Source: Penicillium oxalicum
Taxonomy: Eukaryota; Ascomycota; Eurotiomycetes; Eurotiales; Aspergillaceae
DNA length: 64,000 nt
Assembly (NCBI RefSeq): GCF_001723175.1
Contig: NC_064655.1
Span: 186,001-250,000 of the forward strand
Direction of reading: 5' to 3'
Shown here: positions 1 to 10,196 of the stretch, piece by piece
Numbering within the stretch: position 1 is the first letter of the stretch
Layout: every line of letters begins with the position of its first letter
Notes under the pieces: generated by a model
Seen by the model: only the letters and a program-made list of their open reading frames with translations
What the model was told of the DNA's origin: nothing
The model's database searches: none
Program-made: the position numbers and the translations under genes

Positions 1-1689
1 AGTCTGGGGTATAAGCACCCCCTGGACTGCAGTACTTTCCAAAGTAGGTCCAAACGCATCGAGTCAGTGAGAAATCACTAACCGGCGGGAAGTCCAGAAT
101 CGCTGGATTGGCATTAAGCAGTTAAGGCTGCGACTACGAGATCAGCGTTCGCACAGTCTAGTCGCGTGGGCCCCACTCGACGATCAGCCTCCACAATATG
201 GTTCCTAGGAGTCTGACCATTACAGAACATTTCAGTACAATAGATTTCGCAGAATGAAAACTCTTGTTTTTGGGTTGCGAGCAGTAGGAGTTCCGGGGAT
301 TGTCTGAAACCAACGGTCACGCCTCAAAACGCTGGCGACCGCACGGGCCTCCGGTCCTCCGCAGCTTCTTGTTCCACCGTACTTTTCCCGCCATGCTTCG
401 GCTATGCTACCTTTCTAGTTTGGTGCTAATGCAGGTCTGGATCCTGGAGCTGCCGGGATTATTTTGCGTAGCCGACAACATTGTTTGTGTGACTCTGACT
501 AGGCATGAACTTTACCTGTGGCCGAACATCTGGCCGGGACACTCGGTTAACTGACCCTCCCGAGGCGGCTGTTATTCCTCTCCCTACACCCTCCAAATTT
601 CTATTTCTACCTCGTCAAGGCTCTAGCATGGCGTCCGTTCAAGTCCACTCCATGGAAGACCTGCCTGCAACAGGAACCAAAGTCCAGCAAGTCTCGCATG
701 ATTATGTTCTATCTTGGCAATGTTTCGAGGAGAGTGTGAGCTATGCAGAGCACTCGATCTCGGTCCCAAAATATAACGACCTCGACTACACTTTAGCCTC
801 GAATATCATCACGCATGGGGGGTTAACAACGCCATTGTACCCGTCGACTTCATTAGCAACGCCGGTGTATTCCTGGTACTGCATGCCGCAGCTTCAACCA
901 GGCTCAATAAAATCAGAGCAGCTTGTCCACTCTTCTTCTTTGCCACTAAAAAGCCGCGACGAACGCTCAGCGATGACGACCGACGTCAGATTTGTTCATA
1001 CTATGAAAAGCACCGTGCAACGAATACTGCTATCGGTAGTAGGCCTAACACTCCTGACCTCTACATTTAATCCGACTAATGGGTTTACTGACCTCTCTGT
1101 TTGAACAGAAGTGTTCGATGTGGATAGAACGTCAGTTGTTACTCGTTATTCATGCCCCCTTTTATGCTCTTTCCTAAAATAATGCTGTAGCTGTAGCACG
1201 GTCTCGAAAATCTTGAGTCGAAGAGAAAAATATCTCAGCCTCCGCCGTGAAAACAAAGGGCTTTCTCGAACGACGAAGCGTAAAGCCCCCAGTATTAGGA
1301 AGACAGTTCTAAAATAGATGAGGAAAAGACAGCGACAAGGGTTGCAAGTGAGCGATGTGATGATTGAAGAGAAGGCATATTTCCTAGCTACTATTTGTGG
1401 CTGCCGCGAGCTCCAAGGAAGAGTAAACTTATCATGCTGGCTAAGCGAGCTCAGACAAGAGGCCAAGGCTCCAGATACAAAGCTGCCTGAGCTGAAGGAC
1501 TGCCCCCAAAGCAAGTGTGAGAGCTCGTATCACTTGATCGGTGACTCCGTTATTGTTTCTTATGACCGGAACTCCTTTGATTCCCCTGTTTATCCCAACG
1601 AAGGAGTCCTTGACCTACCTTGTCCCCTGCAGGACTACAAATCATCCGAGATGGACCATCAGCCACGGACGGCAGAAGGACATCGGGGC
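1..1689. other. No convincing gene
   Basis: I see no recognisable gene in this stretch. A 199-codon open frame at 505-1104 (+) is the longest. Its translation is Ser/Thr-rich with a hydrophobic segment near the C-terminus and no motif I know. An open frame of that length is expected by chance in a 64 kb window, so I leave it as unsupported. The region may contain the decayed 3' part of the neighbouring NO VEIN-like fragment, but I could not trace the frame past its stop at 1690. Confidence 0.4.
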
Positions 1690-2521
1690 CTATTGGAAAA
1701 TCAGAACAACCGAAATATATGATAGTTGGGTCTCATCAACGACACAGTGCTGGTAAATTGGCTCAATTGGATATCTGCTGATTAAATTCTGGGGTGCTCG
1801 CCAGAGACAAAGCTCGGGTTTGGTCCAGGTTGCACTCGAGATGCTAGCCTCAGCAAATTGAGGAACAAATATGTAGGCATCACTTTGGAAAAATGACCTG
1901 ATGTGAAAAATTAGGAGGAGTCTTATCAATAGTGTTGGTTGATGTGCGCACATACCTGATGCGCTCTCTCAACACCACTTTGTCTCTGGTGCCAACTAAC
2001 TTGGAATGTATGGCACTATAGAAGCTGAAAGTATGCTCAAATTCACTGATACGACTTGCATCAGGGTCTGAAGTTTTCAACCACTTCAAGATGTCGAGTA
2101 AAAAGTCAAGATCTTCGTCTTTTCTCACACCAAGAGAGGTGTGAAGGAAAAGCCAATTTGAAATTAGTTGCTCCACGGTTGAATCTCCCTCCAAGTGTAA
2201 GAATGGAAAGACAGCTTCGCTGTCTACAAACTGAGCGCATTGATGGGTGAGATTCAGAAATGGAAGGTATGCCTCATGAAGCCGACATTCTCCTGGGAGG
2301 TCGACGTCACAGAGCCGGCTGGCATCTGTTTCTTGAAGAGCTTGCCTTGATGACTCGTTTTCGTTGATGAGATCACCTTCATCTCCCCAGGCATATCTCA
2401 AAAACCCAAGCAGCTTCTGTGGTCGGTGTTTATTCAGGTAGCCCCAGGTGGAAGAGAGACTCTGACCATCCTTGGCGATAAGCCTCAGGGTTTCCCGTAC
2501 GCTGACAATCGTTTGTAACCA
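1690..2521 (-). pseudogene. NO VEIN-like (HATPase/DUF3684-type) protein fragment
   Basis: Two exons are visible: 1956-2521 and 1690-1897. They are joined across a 58 nt intron with a GTATGT donor and an ATCAG acceptor in matching phase (AG|G). The joined frame reads through segments resembling the middle of large fungal NO VEIN-like ATPase proteins: LDFLLDILKWLK, FYSAIHSKLV, then SDAYIFVPQF...W.KPELCLWRAPQNL. The last part follows the family pattern of an acidic (A/S)xIFVP stretch followed by W..P..CLW. These proteins normally exceed 1500 residues, with the ATPase domain at the N-terminus. Only about 255 codons remain here, and the upstream frame is closed by TGA next to 2522, although that could be an exon edge. 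I infer a truncated remnant. The family call rests on motif memory and could be wrong. Confidence 0.55.
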
Positions 2522-3277
2522 CTGAATTCACGAGGAATGTATAGCACTTGGTGTTTCTGGGGTGTCCTGGAGGTAACTCGGATGAAAAAAAGGCACTGTC
2601 ATGCTGGGCAGGCTATCGGTCGGTCCCAGGAGAAGCTTTGGGCCATACGGATTGTTTGATGGGTCTATCAGTACTACCAAAATTGCCGATACCGGACCTA
2701 TCTCCAGTCATCAACATGAACCATACAGTGAGAGCGGATGGACGCACATTGCCCCTGCCCGGGCCTTCTCTTACTGTGCATCATGTGGCAACTTATTCGT
2801 CCCATAGCCGTATAGTCGCAGATACAGGTCGTCCCAGCCTTGCCATGTCTACCGCGGGGGACCACAGACAGAGCTTTGGCTTCGCTCCAACACCTTCTCA
2901 GCAATTCTCATCGCTAGATTCTCGCTTCACTGAGCAGGGCTTATTTTAGTGTCTACAACCTGATTATCGGAGAATTTTCAAAACCGAGTGGAGTCTTAAA
3001 CACTATGAACGTCGCTATCACAGTTAGGATTGCAAAAGTATGGATCTTGCTATCGTTCAATGGCAAGGCTCTCATTTACTATAGTAGGTTGGAGGATTTT
3101 ACAAGGAGGATGCTAATAGAGGACGTGAAAGCCATATCGCGGTGTAGATATTTTAAGCACGCACGCAAATTTCAAGCGAGTCTGAGAGCATAGCTCGACT
3201 TCCAATCTCTAGCGACTAGTCGGGACGCGCTATAGCAACTCATGTTCTTCTGGCGCTCACATAAATCGAATCTTCCG
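2522..3277. other. Intergenic, nothing recognisable
   Basis: Short open frames on both strands (for example 2548-2949 +) lack splice signals, motifs and coding-like composition. I could not find the upstream exons of the NO VEIN-like fragment here. Confidence 0.4.
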
Positions 3278-3885
3278 TTAGATTTCTTCTTGGTATACCT
3301 GCAATAATTGGAGAGCATTCGAGAGAACATTGGCGGTACGGGTCAAATCACCCTTCATTGAGCGATTTTGAGACCGCATTGTCTCTATTTCGTTTTCGAG
3401 GTCACTTATCCGAACTTGCAGGTCTTCTCTCTCGCTTTTAGACTCTTCAAGCGTCGTCCGCAGACAGTCCAGCTCATCGTGGAGCTCACTATTAGCAGAC
3501 TCAAGATCGCGTATTCTCGAGGTGAAGGAGCTATTCACTTCCTGGTCTCTATTGAGGGTCTGCGACTCCGAATCCGTTAGTAGCAGAATAGCCAGAGTGG
3601 AAATACTTAACGTACGTCTCCCCTAGTGTGATTCGTCTCAGTCCTTGTTTGAAATCCGTCGGTAGGCGTAGTTGCTTCTAGTGAGTAGCCAAGTTCTTTG
3701 CAGATTATTTGTAAGTTTTTCACGCTGCTGCTGCTGAGAGGTGATTTCAGCAAGAAGGCCATTGGTTCCGCGATAGACCATGCATATCCATCATCCGGAG
3801 ACGGTTGGAGTCGAACCTGGGCCGGGTCGACCACAACGCCAAGGCGATCATCTGCGGTCAAGGGGTCAGTGTGAGGCCCAGTCAA
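3278..3885 (-). CDS. Small two-exon coiled-coil protein
   Basis: Exon 2 is 3278-3559 and the upstream exon runs from 3616 to about 3885. They are separated by a 56 nt intron with a GTACGT donor, a perfect TACTAAC branch site and a GTCGCAG acceptor. The intron is phase 0 and joins TNHTRGD to TLNRDQEV. Exon 2 encodes a long heptad-type coiled coil (SRIRDLESANSELHDELDCL, EREDLQVRISDLENEIETM) and ends in a hydrophobic tail, VLSNALQLLQVYQEEI. The upstream exon is Pro/Ser-rich (PSPDDGYAWSIAEPMAFLL). I found no ATG in its frame, so the true start or a further exon is unknown; an acceptor CCGCAG near 3858 is possible. The architecture matches other genes in this window (20686-21212, 25967-26786, 41393-41919, 45683-46251). 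No catalytic motif is visible and the function is unknown. Confidence 0.6.
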
Positions 3886-4223
3886 GACGCCGCAAACTTA
3901 CAGATATGGGTAGCAAGGGCATCTCGACACTGTCTCCTCCATGTAGAGCGCTTCTCGTTACTGCTATTTGCCATCTGCGACTAGGGTAATTGACGCTTAG
4001 GAGTTGTAGCGATACTCGATTGGCAATCTGTCCTCGGTTATCCGGTTGATATACAGTAGAGACGGGCTTCCGACCGGCCTAGGGCGAAGTTCAGGGGCAG
4101 CAAGAAAGCAACCACATTAATTGTTCGGATTAGAGTGGATTTTCTGATACGCTAGGGGCAAAGCTAGTACTGTCCGCTCTGGTAAGCGCTCGAGTTCGTG
4201 CCGGTTGTTGCTTCTACCTCTAG

Positions 4224-4290
4224 TCACCAACCCTCTCTCACCAACCCTCTTTATTCACCAACCCTCTCTATTCACCAACCCTACAGTCAC
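4224..4290. repeat. Minisatellite, unit about 17 bp
   Basis: Roughly four imperfect tandem copies of a pyrimidine-rich unit of the form TTCACCAACCCTCTCTA lie on the + strand. The array resembles the reverse complement of the 16 bp array at 58332-58485 and, more loosely, the 13 bp array at 5455-5550. Confidence 0.8.
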
Positions 4291-5454
4291 GCATCTCGCA
4301 AACTATCTAATTCTACCGGAATTCCCTAATGTGCAATTCTAGCAAATTCTTGAGTATGCCGGTGCTTTATCTCCGACCAGTGCACGGTGAATCTCTACTG
4401 TTGAAAGGGGCTTGCTTCAACGGTTCCTCCCCTTAGCATGTCCGGACTACCGGGCCCACTCGCCCCCACCCAAACTCACCTTCACCGTTGAATATTTTTC
4501 TACACTATGAGTTTTGAACTTCAAATTTTTCTAGTAAGATGATGTGGTAGGCTAGTAGTAAGACGTTATGGAGAGTGGAGGCCCTAGTCTTGGGCGTTTA
4601 AATCTGCTTTGGTTCACTTACTGCTTGGACGGCTTTACTTGATTCTGCGCAAATACTGTTGATAGATATTTACGTCGTGCGATTCTAGTCGCCCTTGGTA
4701 TTATGTGATGTTACTGTGCGGCTCCTTCGGGCCTTATATGTGGAACCGTGTGACGGCTCGTTGTTCTCCTCTAGCAGTGTTGGAGTGAATAAATGATAGG
4801 TTCTATTCGGGACTGTTGCGTGAGAGCCCCTTGCGTCGGGATCACGATATTCCGCGCTAGACATCGCACACAAATATCGCCTGGCCTTGCCCTCTCTCGA
4901 AAAGAATATCGCCGTTTCGAGGGAGCGCCGGGCTCTCTCCACGACGGTTTCTTCCCGCCCACCGCGGAACCCTCTCATGTATTTATCACGTATGCTCCCG
5001 CATAGCTACTTTTCCTCCTAAAATATATGGAGTGCCACGGGCCCGCCTGCAGGCCTCACGGCGCTGTAGCCCTCCGTCTTCGAGGCCTACATCGCCAGTG
5101 TTCAGACCGCAGGTGCCCCGTACGGGCCAAAATATCTCATCCGTCTCCTGTGCTAGTGTAGCAATGGCTGGAATAGATATATATTAAACAGGGGGATGCA
5201 CTGACGGCAGTCCGAGCAAAACCGACAGGTCGAGAGATGACGAGACTTATTATTTTGGACCCAACGGCATTATAAAAGAAGTGAAGGTCCGTCCACAAAT
5301 TTAGGTGAGCCGCAGCAAGCTCAAATTGATTGTTGAAAGCAGATGCCAAAGTAGTTGAAACAGAGAGCTAAATTCGATTTGCATCAAGTAGTACTGCTTG
5401 ATTGTGGTTATCACAAACTCTCATACATTGACAGCTCTGTACCTGCCTTGAAAC

Positions 5455-5550
5455 CACTCGTGTTCACCACTCGTGTTCACCACTCTTGTTCACCACTCTT
5501 GTTCACCACTCTTGTTCACCACTCTTGTTCGCCACTCTTGCGCATCACTC
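5455..5550. repeat. Minisatellite, unit 13 bp
   Basis: About seven tandem copies of a 13 bp unit of the form TGTTCACCACTCT. The first copies carry CTCG and later ones CTCT, and the last copy is degenerate. The shared TTCACCA core links it to the arrays at 4224 and 58332. Confidence 0.85.
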
Positions 5551-6026
5551 TCCGCTTATTCTAATGTTTGTCGTTGTCCAAGGGGACGTTAAAGGCGTAA
5601 CTATGTCAGAGAACGCAAACTTCTCAGGCAGGTGAATTGGTCAAAGCTGGCGGATAATGTACGATGGACTCACAATAGGGCGTTATATCCCTTCACCGAG
5701 GTATTTCCTAGTTCACCACAACTCTGAGATCATTCAAGCTTTACCTCTGGAAAGACCCCCTCAAAAGAGTGATGCTCACTGACTTCTAGTTCTTCGTAGT
5801 AGATGGAGGCTGCAAGAAACACGTACAGGGAAAGAATATTTTCTTCAACCAATCGTTCGGAGGAGTCCCCACAGGCTCATTCGGATTAGATCTTGATGTT
5901 CCACCGGACAGATACATATAGCCATATTTAATGCAATCGGCACTCTGGAAAAACACTGAATGCCACTGTACCACTATCTTTCCTACGCTCTCTTTAAACG
6001 CAGCGTCACGCTTGGTAATCACGAAC

Positions 6027-6401
6027 ATGAAGATGGACGATCAGGTAAATGCAATGCCCTCCATACTCTGTGGAAGCATTCTCTAACCATGACAGGGTAT
6101 TCTCCGTACCGTGGCAAGGCTTGACTCGAGAGCCCTTCGAGCCGAACAGGCATACGCGAAGCTTGAGCAAAAGGTCAGGTCTCTGCAAGAGAGCCTCAGG
6201 CTGTCCAAAGAGGATTTTGATCATGTTACCCGTCTTCTGGAAATTTTCTATGAGCTCAACCAGAGGACTGGGGCTGTTGTGGACTACTTGCTGCGGGAGC
6301 GTGCGGCGCCAGAAAATGAAGGGGAGCCATTGTCTATCCAGGTTATGCTAGGAACTATTTTTAAAAAGCTTGGGGAGGATGAGGAAACCGAACAAAGTTG
6401 A
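6027..6401 (+). CDS. Small two-exon coiled-coil protein
   Basis: A short first exon (6027-6044, MKMDDQ) is followed by a 51 nt intron with a GTAAAT donor, a TCTAAC branch site and a GACAG acceptor. Exon 2 (6096-6401) is in phase 0, and the predicted protein is about 107 residues. Exon 2 starts GILRTVARLDSRALRAEQAY and contains a leucine-heptad coiled coil (KLEQKVRSLQESLRLSKEDF), then a hydrophobic helix (VTRLLEIFYELNQRTGAVVDYLL) and an acidic end. The start is uncertain because the frame stays open a little upstream of the ATG at 6027. The layout of short exon 1, phase-0 mini-intron, coil and hydrophobic tail recurs in other genes of the window. I recognise no known family. Confidence 0.6.
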
Positions 6402-6591
6402 GGCCTCTATTGATGCTGATCCTGTAGCGGGCAACGCACCTGACGGAATCCGCAATTATGGTGCTACGGATCACCTATGCTTGAAATGAGTCAGCCTTTC
6501 GCGGTATGTTTTACGCACACGGACTTTTTTATTATTTTATTGAAAATATAACGAGCTTGCAATGGAAGTCAACAGCTAGGAAAACCTCAAA

Positions 6592-6906
6592 ATGCATGAC
6601 AGTGTTTCGATACAGAGCAGCATGACAGAACCTTTTATTTGCTCAGACACTCTACTTCAGTCAATGCAGCCTAGTGATATTTCTTTGATTACCCAGTTAG
6701 ATGGTCAGTTTGATTTTTCTGACTTAGAAAATGACAGTGCTGCTTATGAGCGTGATCGCAGCCGTCGCTCAGCCGCCCCTTCTCCAGAACCGCGCCCGTT
6801 TACAGCAGAGACAACGGTAAGTTAACCGTATTCTCCACTGGACCTATGCTCACGTAAACAGAACTGGCAGAACGATCATGGCCCTATCGCTACTGACTTG
6901 GATTAG
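6592..6906 (+). CDS. Short acidic hypothetical protein, two exons
   Basis: Exon 1 (6592-6816, 75 codons) starts at an ATG. It ends at a canonical GTAAGT donor whose read-through frame stops at once, as expected for a true intron. The 45 nt intron ends in AAACAG, and exon 2 (6862-6906) adds NWQNDHGPIATDLD and a stop. The 89-residue product is Ser/Asp-rich with an acidic centre (QLDGQFDFSDLENDSAAYE), then an Arg and Pro patch (RDRSRRSAAPSPEPRP). There is no recognisable domain. It lies 190 bp downstream of the coiled-coil gene at 6027-6401 on the same strand, so it could be that gene's 3' part or a partner. The splice signals are the best support; function is unknown. Confidence 0.45.
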
Positions 6907-7116
6907 TCACGGCATGTCTGTGCGAAGAGCCGTGAGACGTCCATGACGTGCGGGTCACCGCATTTTCAGATACATATAAGAAGAAACGATTCGATTCAAG
7001 GGGTGATTTATCCACGAATTGCTAAATTGCCATACTTCTTTGCTTAGTGTATATCCAACATGTCTCTTAATCCGGTACCAGTTGACTTTGAGCGGGAAAT
7101 GTGTGATTCTTACGTG

Positions 7117-7536
7117 TCAGTGTGACAGAACGGTGGGCCAAAGAAAACGGTCCCAGGCGTCATAGTTTTTTCCCTGGCGCACGAGTGCATCAAGTTGCCT
7201 TTCGCTCTGCAATAATTGGTTTGCCCATCTGTTCGCACATTCTGTAACTCGATCCCGGTAACCACGGCAATTCTCGCACAGGAGATATCGAGCTGCCTGA
7301 GTGACGTTTCTGCGGAATTGGCTTTCGGAAGAGACCCGTGCCATCGTCAAACAAATTGCCCCATGGCTCCGCGATTCTTTAGATACCTCATTAGAGCATT
7401 GATATCCAGTAGCATTCCACAAGCATTGGGTATGGTGAAGCGGGTCCCCCATAACACGACCAAAAAGGTTGCAAGTTTGAGAGTGCAGGGAGATCATATC
7501 AGTGACCTGAAGGCGAATTGGATAGAATTTAGACAT
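7117..7536 (-). CDS. Cys-rich protein resembling the N-terminal domain of fungal T5orf172 (GIY-YIG) proteins
   Basis: This is a single 139-codon open frame with an ATG start (MSKFYPIRL). It contains the pattern TQCLWNATGYQCSNEVSKES followed by an (A)RYLLCENCRGYRDRVTECANRW stretch. Fungal proteins with a C-terminal T5orf172/DUF1766 domain commonly begin with such a Cys module: a first C..G..C.NP/EVS..N/S-R and then a LLC..W/C..... C element. Here the GIY-YIG nuclease-like domain is absent and the frame ends LRQGKNYDAWDRFLWPTVLSH, so this may be a stand-alone module or a truncated gene. No intron is needed. The family link is from motif memory only; an unrelated zinc-binding protein is the alternative. 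Confidence 0.5.
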   Translation of the reverse strand: MSKFYPIRLQVTDMISLHSQTCNLFGRVMGDPLHHTQCLWNATGYQCSNEVSKESRSHGAICLTMARVSSESQFRRNVTQAARYLLCENCRGYRDRVTECANRWANQLLQSERQLDALVRQGKNYDAWDRFLWPTVLSH

Positions 7537-8979
7537 GTGGGATAGTGATCGGTGGGTGGAAAGTCCTTCTTATAGAAGTCTGTACGACACCAGCCTATTC
7601 AGGTTCCGTGGAGATTTCTTAACTACTGGGATTCCAACGCAGCGGGAAAGAAACGTGACCATTCATCTTCCGCTGGCGGGCTGAGGGTTTTCAATTTGGG
7701 TGCTGAAAAGATCATCAGCGCACGATGCAACCTGAGCACCGACAAGAGGAAGGTAAAACTAGTCCTGACTATCTTCCCAAGTAGGCTTCATAGAGTCCAT
7801 ACAGCCGTGTGTCTTGTTCTCTTCACAATGTGCGCTGTTTCCCGACTGCCGACGTTCAGCCCCGATGGTCAGGAAATGAGCTACGTGCAACTGGGTTGAT
7901 GAAGGAGCACTGCGTGGCGACAACCGGCTGAGTCATTTGAGGCTCTGATCATTCAATAAAATTATGGGGCATTAGCAGACAGTTTAAGTAGCTGGTATGT
8001 TTTGTGCGGTATATAGAGAGGCTCGATGGAGGGCTACTCGCCAAATATGCCGAAGGATCTAACCAAACCGAGAAAGCCGTGACCTGCCGCCACAAAATGA
8101 GGTCCACTGAAATGCTTCTCTATAAGACAATTGCGTGATGATTACATGTTCACGATATGAATATTTAAGACTCGGGATTTCTCAAACCAACCAGAAATCA
8201 AACCCCAATACCGATTAAAAATGCATCATAGAGCCTTGCGGGCCGGTCACCGCACAAGCAATGCATCTGACGCGACACCTCTGATGCCACGTCAGAAGGA
8301 GACTCATCTTGGGAAAATGGTCCGGTACTCCCCCCAAGAAGCCAGTAGAACTCGCCAGAAGAGTTCTATGGCATCAGGCAATGCTGTCAAATCCCGCATC
8401 ATGTTCCGACTGCCAGTCTGTGACAAACTTCCTGCGCCTGAAGCCTGGTGGGGGCCTTGCCGGACTGAGAGGACGAAAAGAGGTCAAATGAGCGAAGAAC
8501 CAGGAACCAAGTCCCCGGCCGAAAATGAGACAGGGACAAGGATGTGGTTGCTTAGAATGGCTGAGTCGGCTTCGTCCGATGCCCCATCGGCGGAAGTTCA
8601 TCATTGAGGGAAGGCACTCCGTGCGTTCCGGCCTCTAGTTGCTTTGCGTGGGACACAGCCAAACCATGTTGCCTAGAATATGAGGCTCAATCCATATTTC
8701 AGTCAGATTGTTCATGCTTAGAATTTCTTGTGCCCGTAGGATCGTCTTTTTTTGCCCGCACTGCGTAACTAAACAGAGGTAGCCTCAGAAGTAACGGTGC
8801 TTGGGATTACCGCTGCAGGTTGTAACATCTATACTGACTACTACCAGCAGATATCCGGACTATCGTAGCCCACATTCCATTCAAGGCCTGTAAGACAAGC
8901 GTGCGTCCTGAAATCCCGGGTGGGACTACCGCCATCTTCACTCTGAGACCTCTCTTTCAAACCTCCCGATCCCAGAGTA
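7537..8979. other. Intergenic; one weak ORF
   Basis: A 128-codon frame at 8221-8607 (+) starts at an ATG. It is basic and Ser/Thr-rich and overlaps open frames in two other frames over a GC-rich patch, which suggests compositional openness rather than coding. I see nothing else. Confidence 0.35.
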
Positions 8980-8984
8980 GCCGC

Positions 8985-9150
8985 TTCGACCAACCTTTAG
9001 CGATAAGGGCTCATCTGATGCTGGAGTTTATAGCTAGGGTCGGGAGCGCATCCCAAAGGAAGACAACCATTTCACCTAGGTAGATCCCAGGCGTTTCAGA
9101 CAGGTGGGTGCAGAGGGCTTCTCCTGTAACATCCGTTGTCACGGTGCCAA
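8985..9150 (-). mobile_element. Relic of a Tc1-like transposase (N-terminal part)
   Basis: The minus strand reads EALCTHLSETPGIYL, EMVVFLWD and SSIR*ALIAKGWSK. This matches, position by position, the helix-turn-helix to catalytic-domain linker of the transposase at 19314-20303 (EALCEHLSEKPGLYL, EMAVFLWD, SSIRRALVAKSWSK). The one stop in this stretch is TGA where the other copy has an Arg codon, consistent with CGA to TGA. Nucleotide similarity fades outside the interval and no terminal repeats are visible. It lies about 100 bp from the broken 3' end of the CAP10-like pseudogene, so this insertion may have truncated that gene. Confidence 0.75.
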
Positions 9151-9266
9151 TTATCAGAAGTTCTAGTCATATTTCAGGATTGACAAAAGGAGCGAAGCGC
9201 GGCAAGCATAGAACTCAGCGAAGCTACGCGTGGCAATACACTAAAGAGCGTCACGACAAAAGAGGG

Positions 9267-10196
9267 TCATGGACTAGGCGGGCACAATAGCCGCGAGTAG
9301 AGCCAGGTTTCTTGCTTTTCTATATCTATGAACCTGTTAAAATGCACCGGAACAGGCTCCTCAAACTTCTGCTGGGTGAAATAAGGCTTCAGAGTAACGC
9401 CTTTGCCATTTAATCGAGCTTGGGCTTTGCGGCCTTCTAAGACTAGCCGATTAAGCTCCTCGTGCGGTACCACCACACGTGGCTCGTCGTGCGCGTTGAA
9501 CCCCAAATTCATGTCTGGCAGCCACTACGCAAATTTTCGTAGCGACTCGATGGTCCCATCTTCCTGGAAATTGCCTTGGCCGCCATTCTTGTAAATTGGC
9601 AGACCATGATGAATAGTTACCTCCATCAGGACGTTTGGGCGTCCTAAGTCCTCTCGGGCGCGCGCGCGGATCGTGCTCGGAGCGAGGCCCCAGAAGGGAA
9701 GAATGGCATGATATATATTGTGGAACTCGTCGATCATCATCGTCTGGCGCTCCGTCACGAACTCGTACCATTTATCAAAATAGGGAGGCGGCGGCATCTG
9801 GTAACGCCGGCGGTATTCGGCAACAGCTTCATCGAGAGACTGGGATTGAGCGTCTCGGGTCGTGTTAAACGATTTCTGAGCATTTTTGGCAAGTCGAATA
9901 ACAGGGTGGTCACAGGAGTGTCCGTCACGGATGATGCATGGTCGCTGGAAAGTGACGGTGACGGTAGCAAGGTACATAATAACCAGCGCGGCCAAGATTC
10001 CGATCAATACCCAGGCCTTTCTTCTCACACGCGAATAGTAGTACATAGACTTTTCCCGCACCTCTTCCAGCAGATGGTAGGTGTAGTCATTCCAGAAATC
10101 CCTGCGAAGTGGTTCTATCCCGTTCTGTCGCGTCTGGGACGAACCCATCAGCAAGCGACATAAGGTCGTCAGCATCTTGAAACCTTCGCGAGCCAA
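9267..10196 (-). pseudogene. CAP10-like glycosyltransferase (GT90 family) N-terminal part, broken
   Basis: One reading frame runs from 10196 to 9267 with a single internal TAG at 9525-9527. It sits in the context LRKFA*WLPDMNLGFN, where Gln or Glu is expected, so CAG to TAG explains it. Upstream is a membrane anchor (KAWVLIGILAALVIMYLATVTVTF, about residues 60-83). Then come segments typical of fungal CAP10-domain glycosyltransferases: LDEAVAEYRRRYQMPPPPYF, DKWYEFVTERQTMMIDEFH, LPFWGLAPSTIRARAREDLG and NAHDEPRVVVPHEELNRLV. The frame ends at LYSRLLCPPSP, well before the catalytic CAP10 core is complete. The gene is therefore 3'-truncated next to the transposase relic as well as interrupted. 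Such proteins sit in the Golgi/ER membrane and transfer sugars in capsule or glycan synthesis. No ATG is evident at the 5' end, so an upstream exon may be missing. Confidence 0.75.

Larger units (their letters stand above)
3886..6026. other. Intergenic with minisatellites
   Basis: Apart from the two short tandem arrays listed separately, I see no gene in this 2.1 kb. Open frames at 4685-5005 occur on both strands over one GC-rich patch and are shadows of each other. Nothing resembles a known domain. Confidence 0.4.

Noticed and set aside
505..1104. 199-codon open frame (+)
   Set aside because: No motif, no splice context, no conserved composition; one frame of this length is expected by chance in 64 kb.
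2548..2949. 133-codon frame (+) and its minus-strand shadow
   Set aside because: Both strands and two frames are open together over a compositionally biased patch; no domain.
8221..8607. 128-codon basic ORF (+)
   Set aside because: Three frames are open over the same segment and the translation is low in structure; coding not supported.
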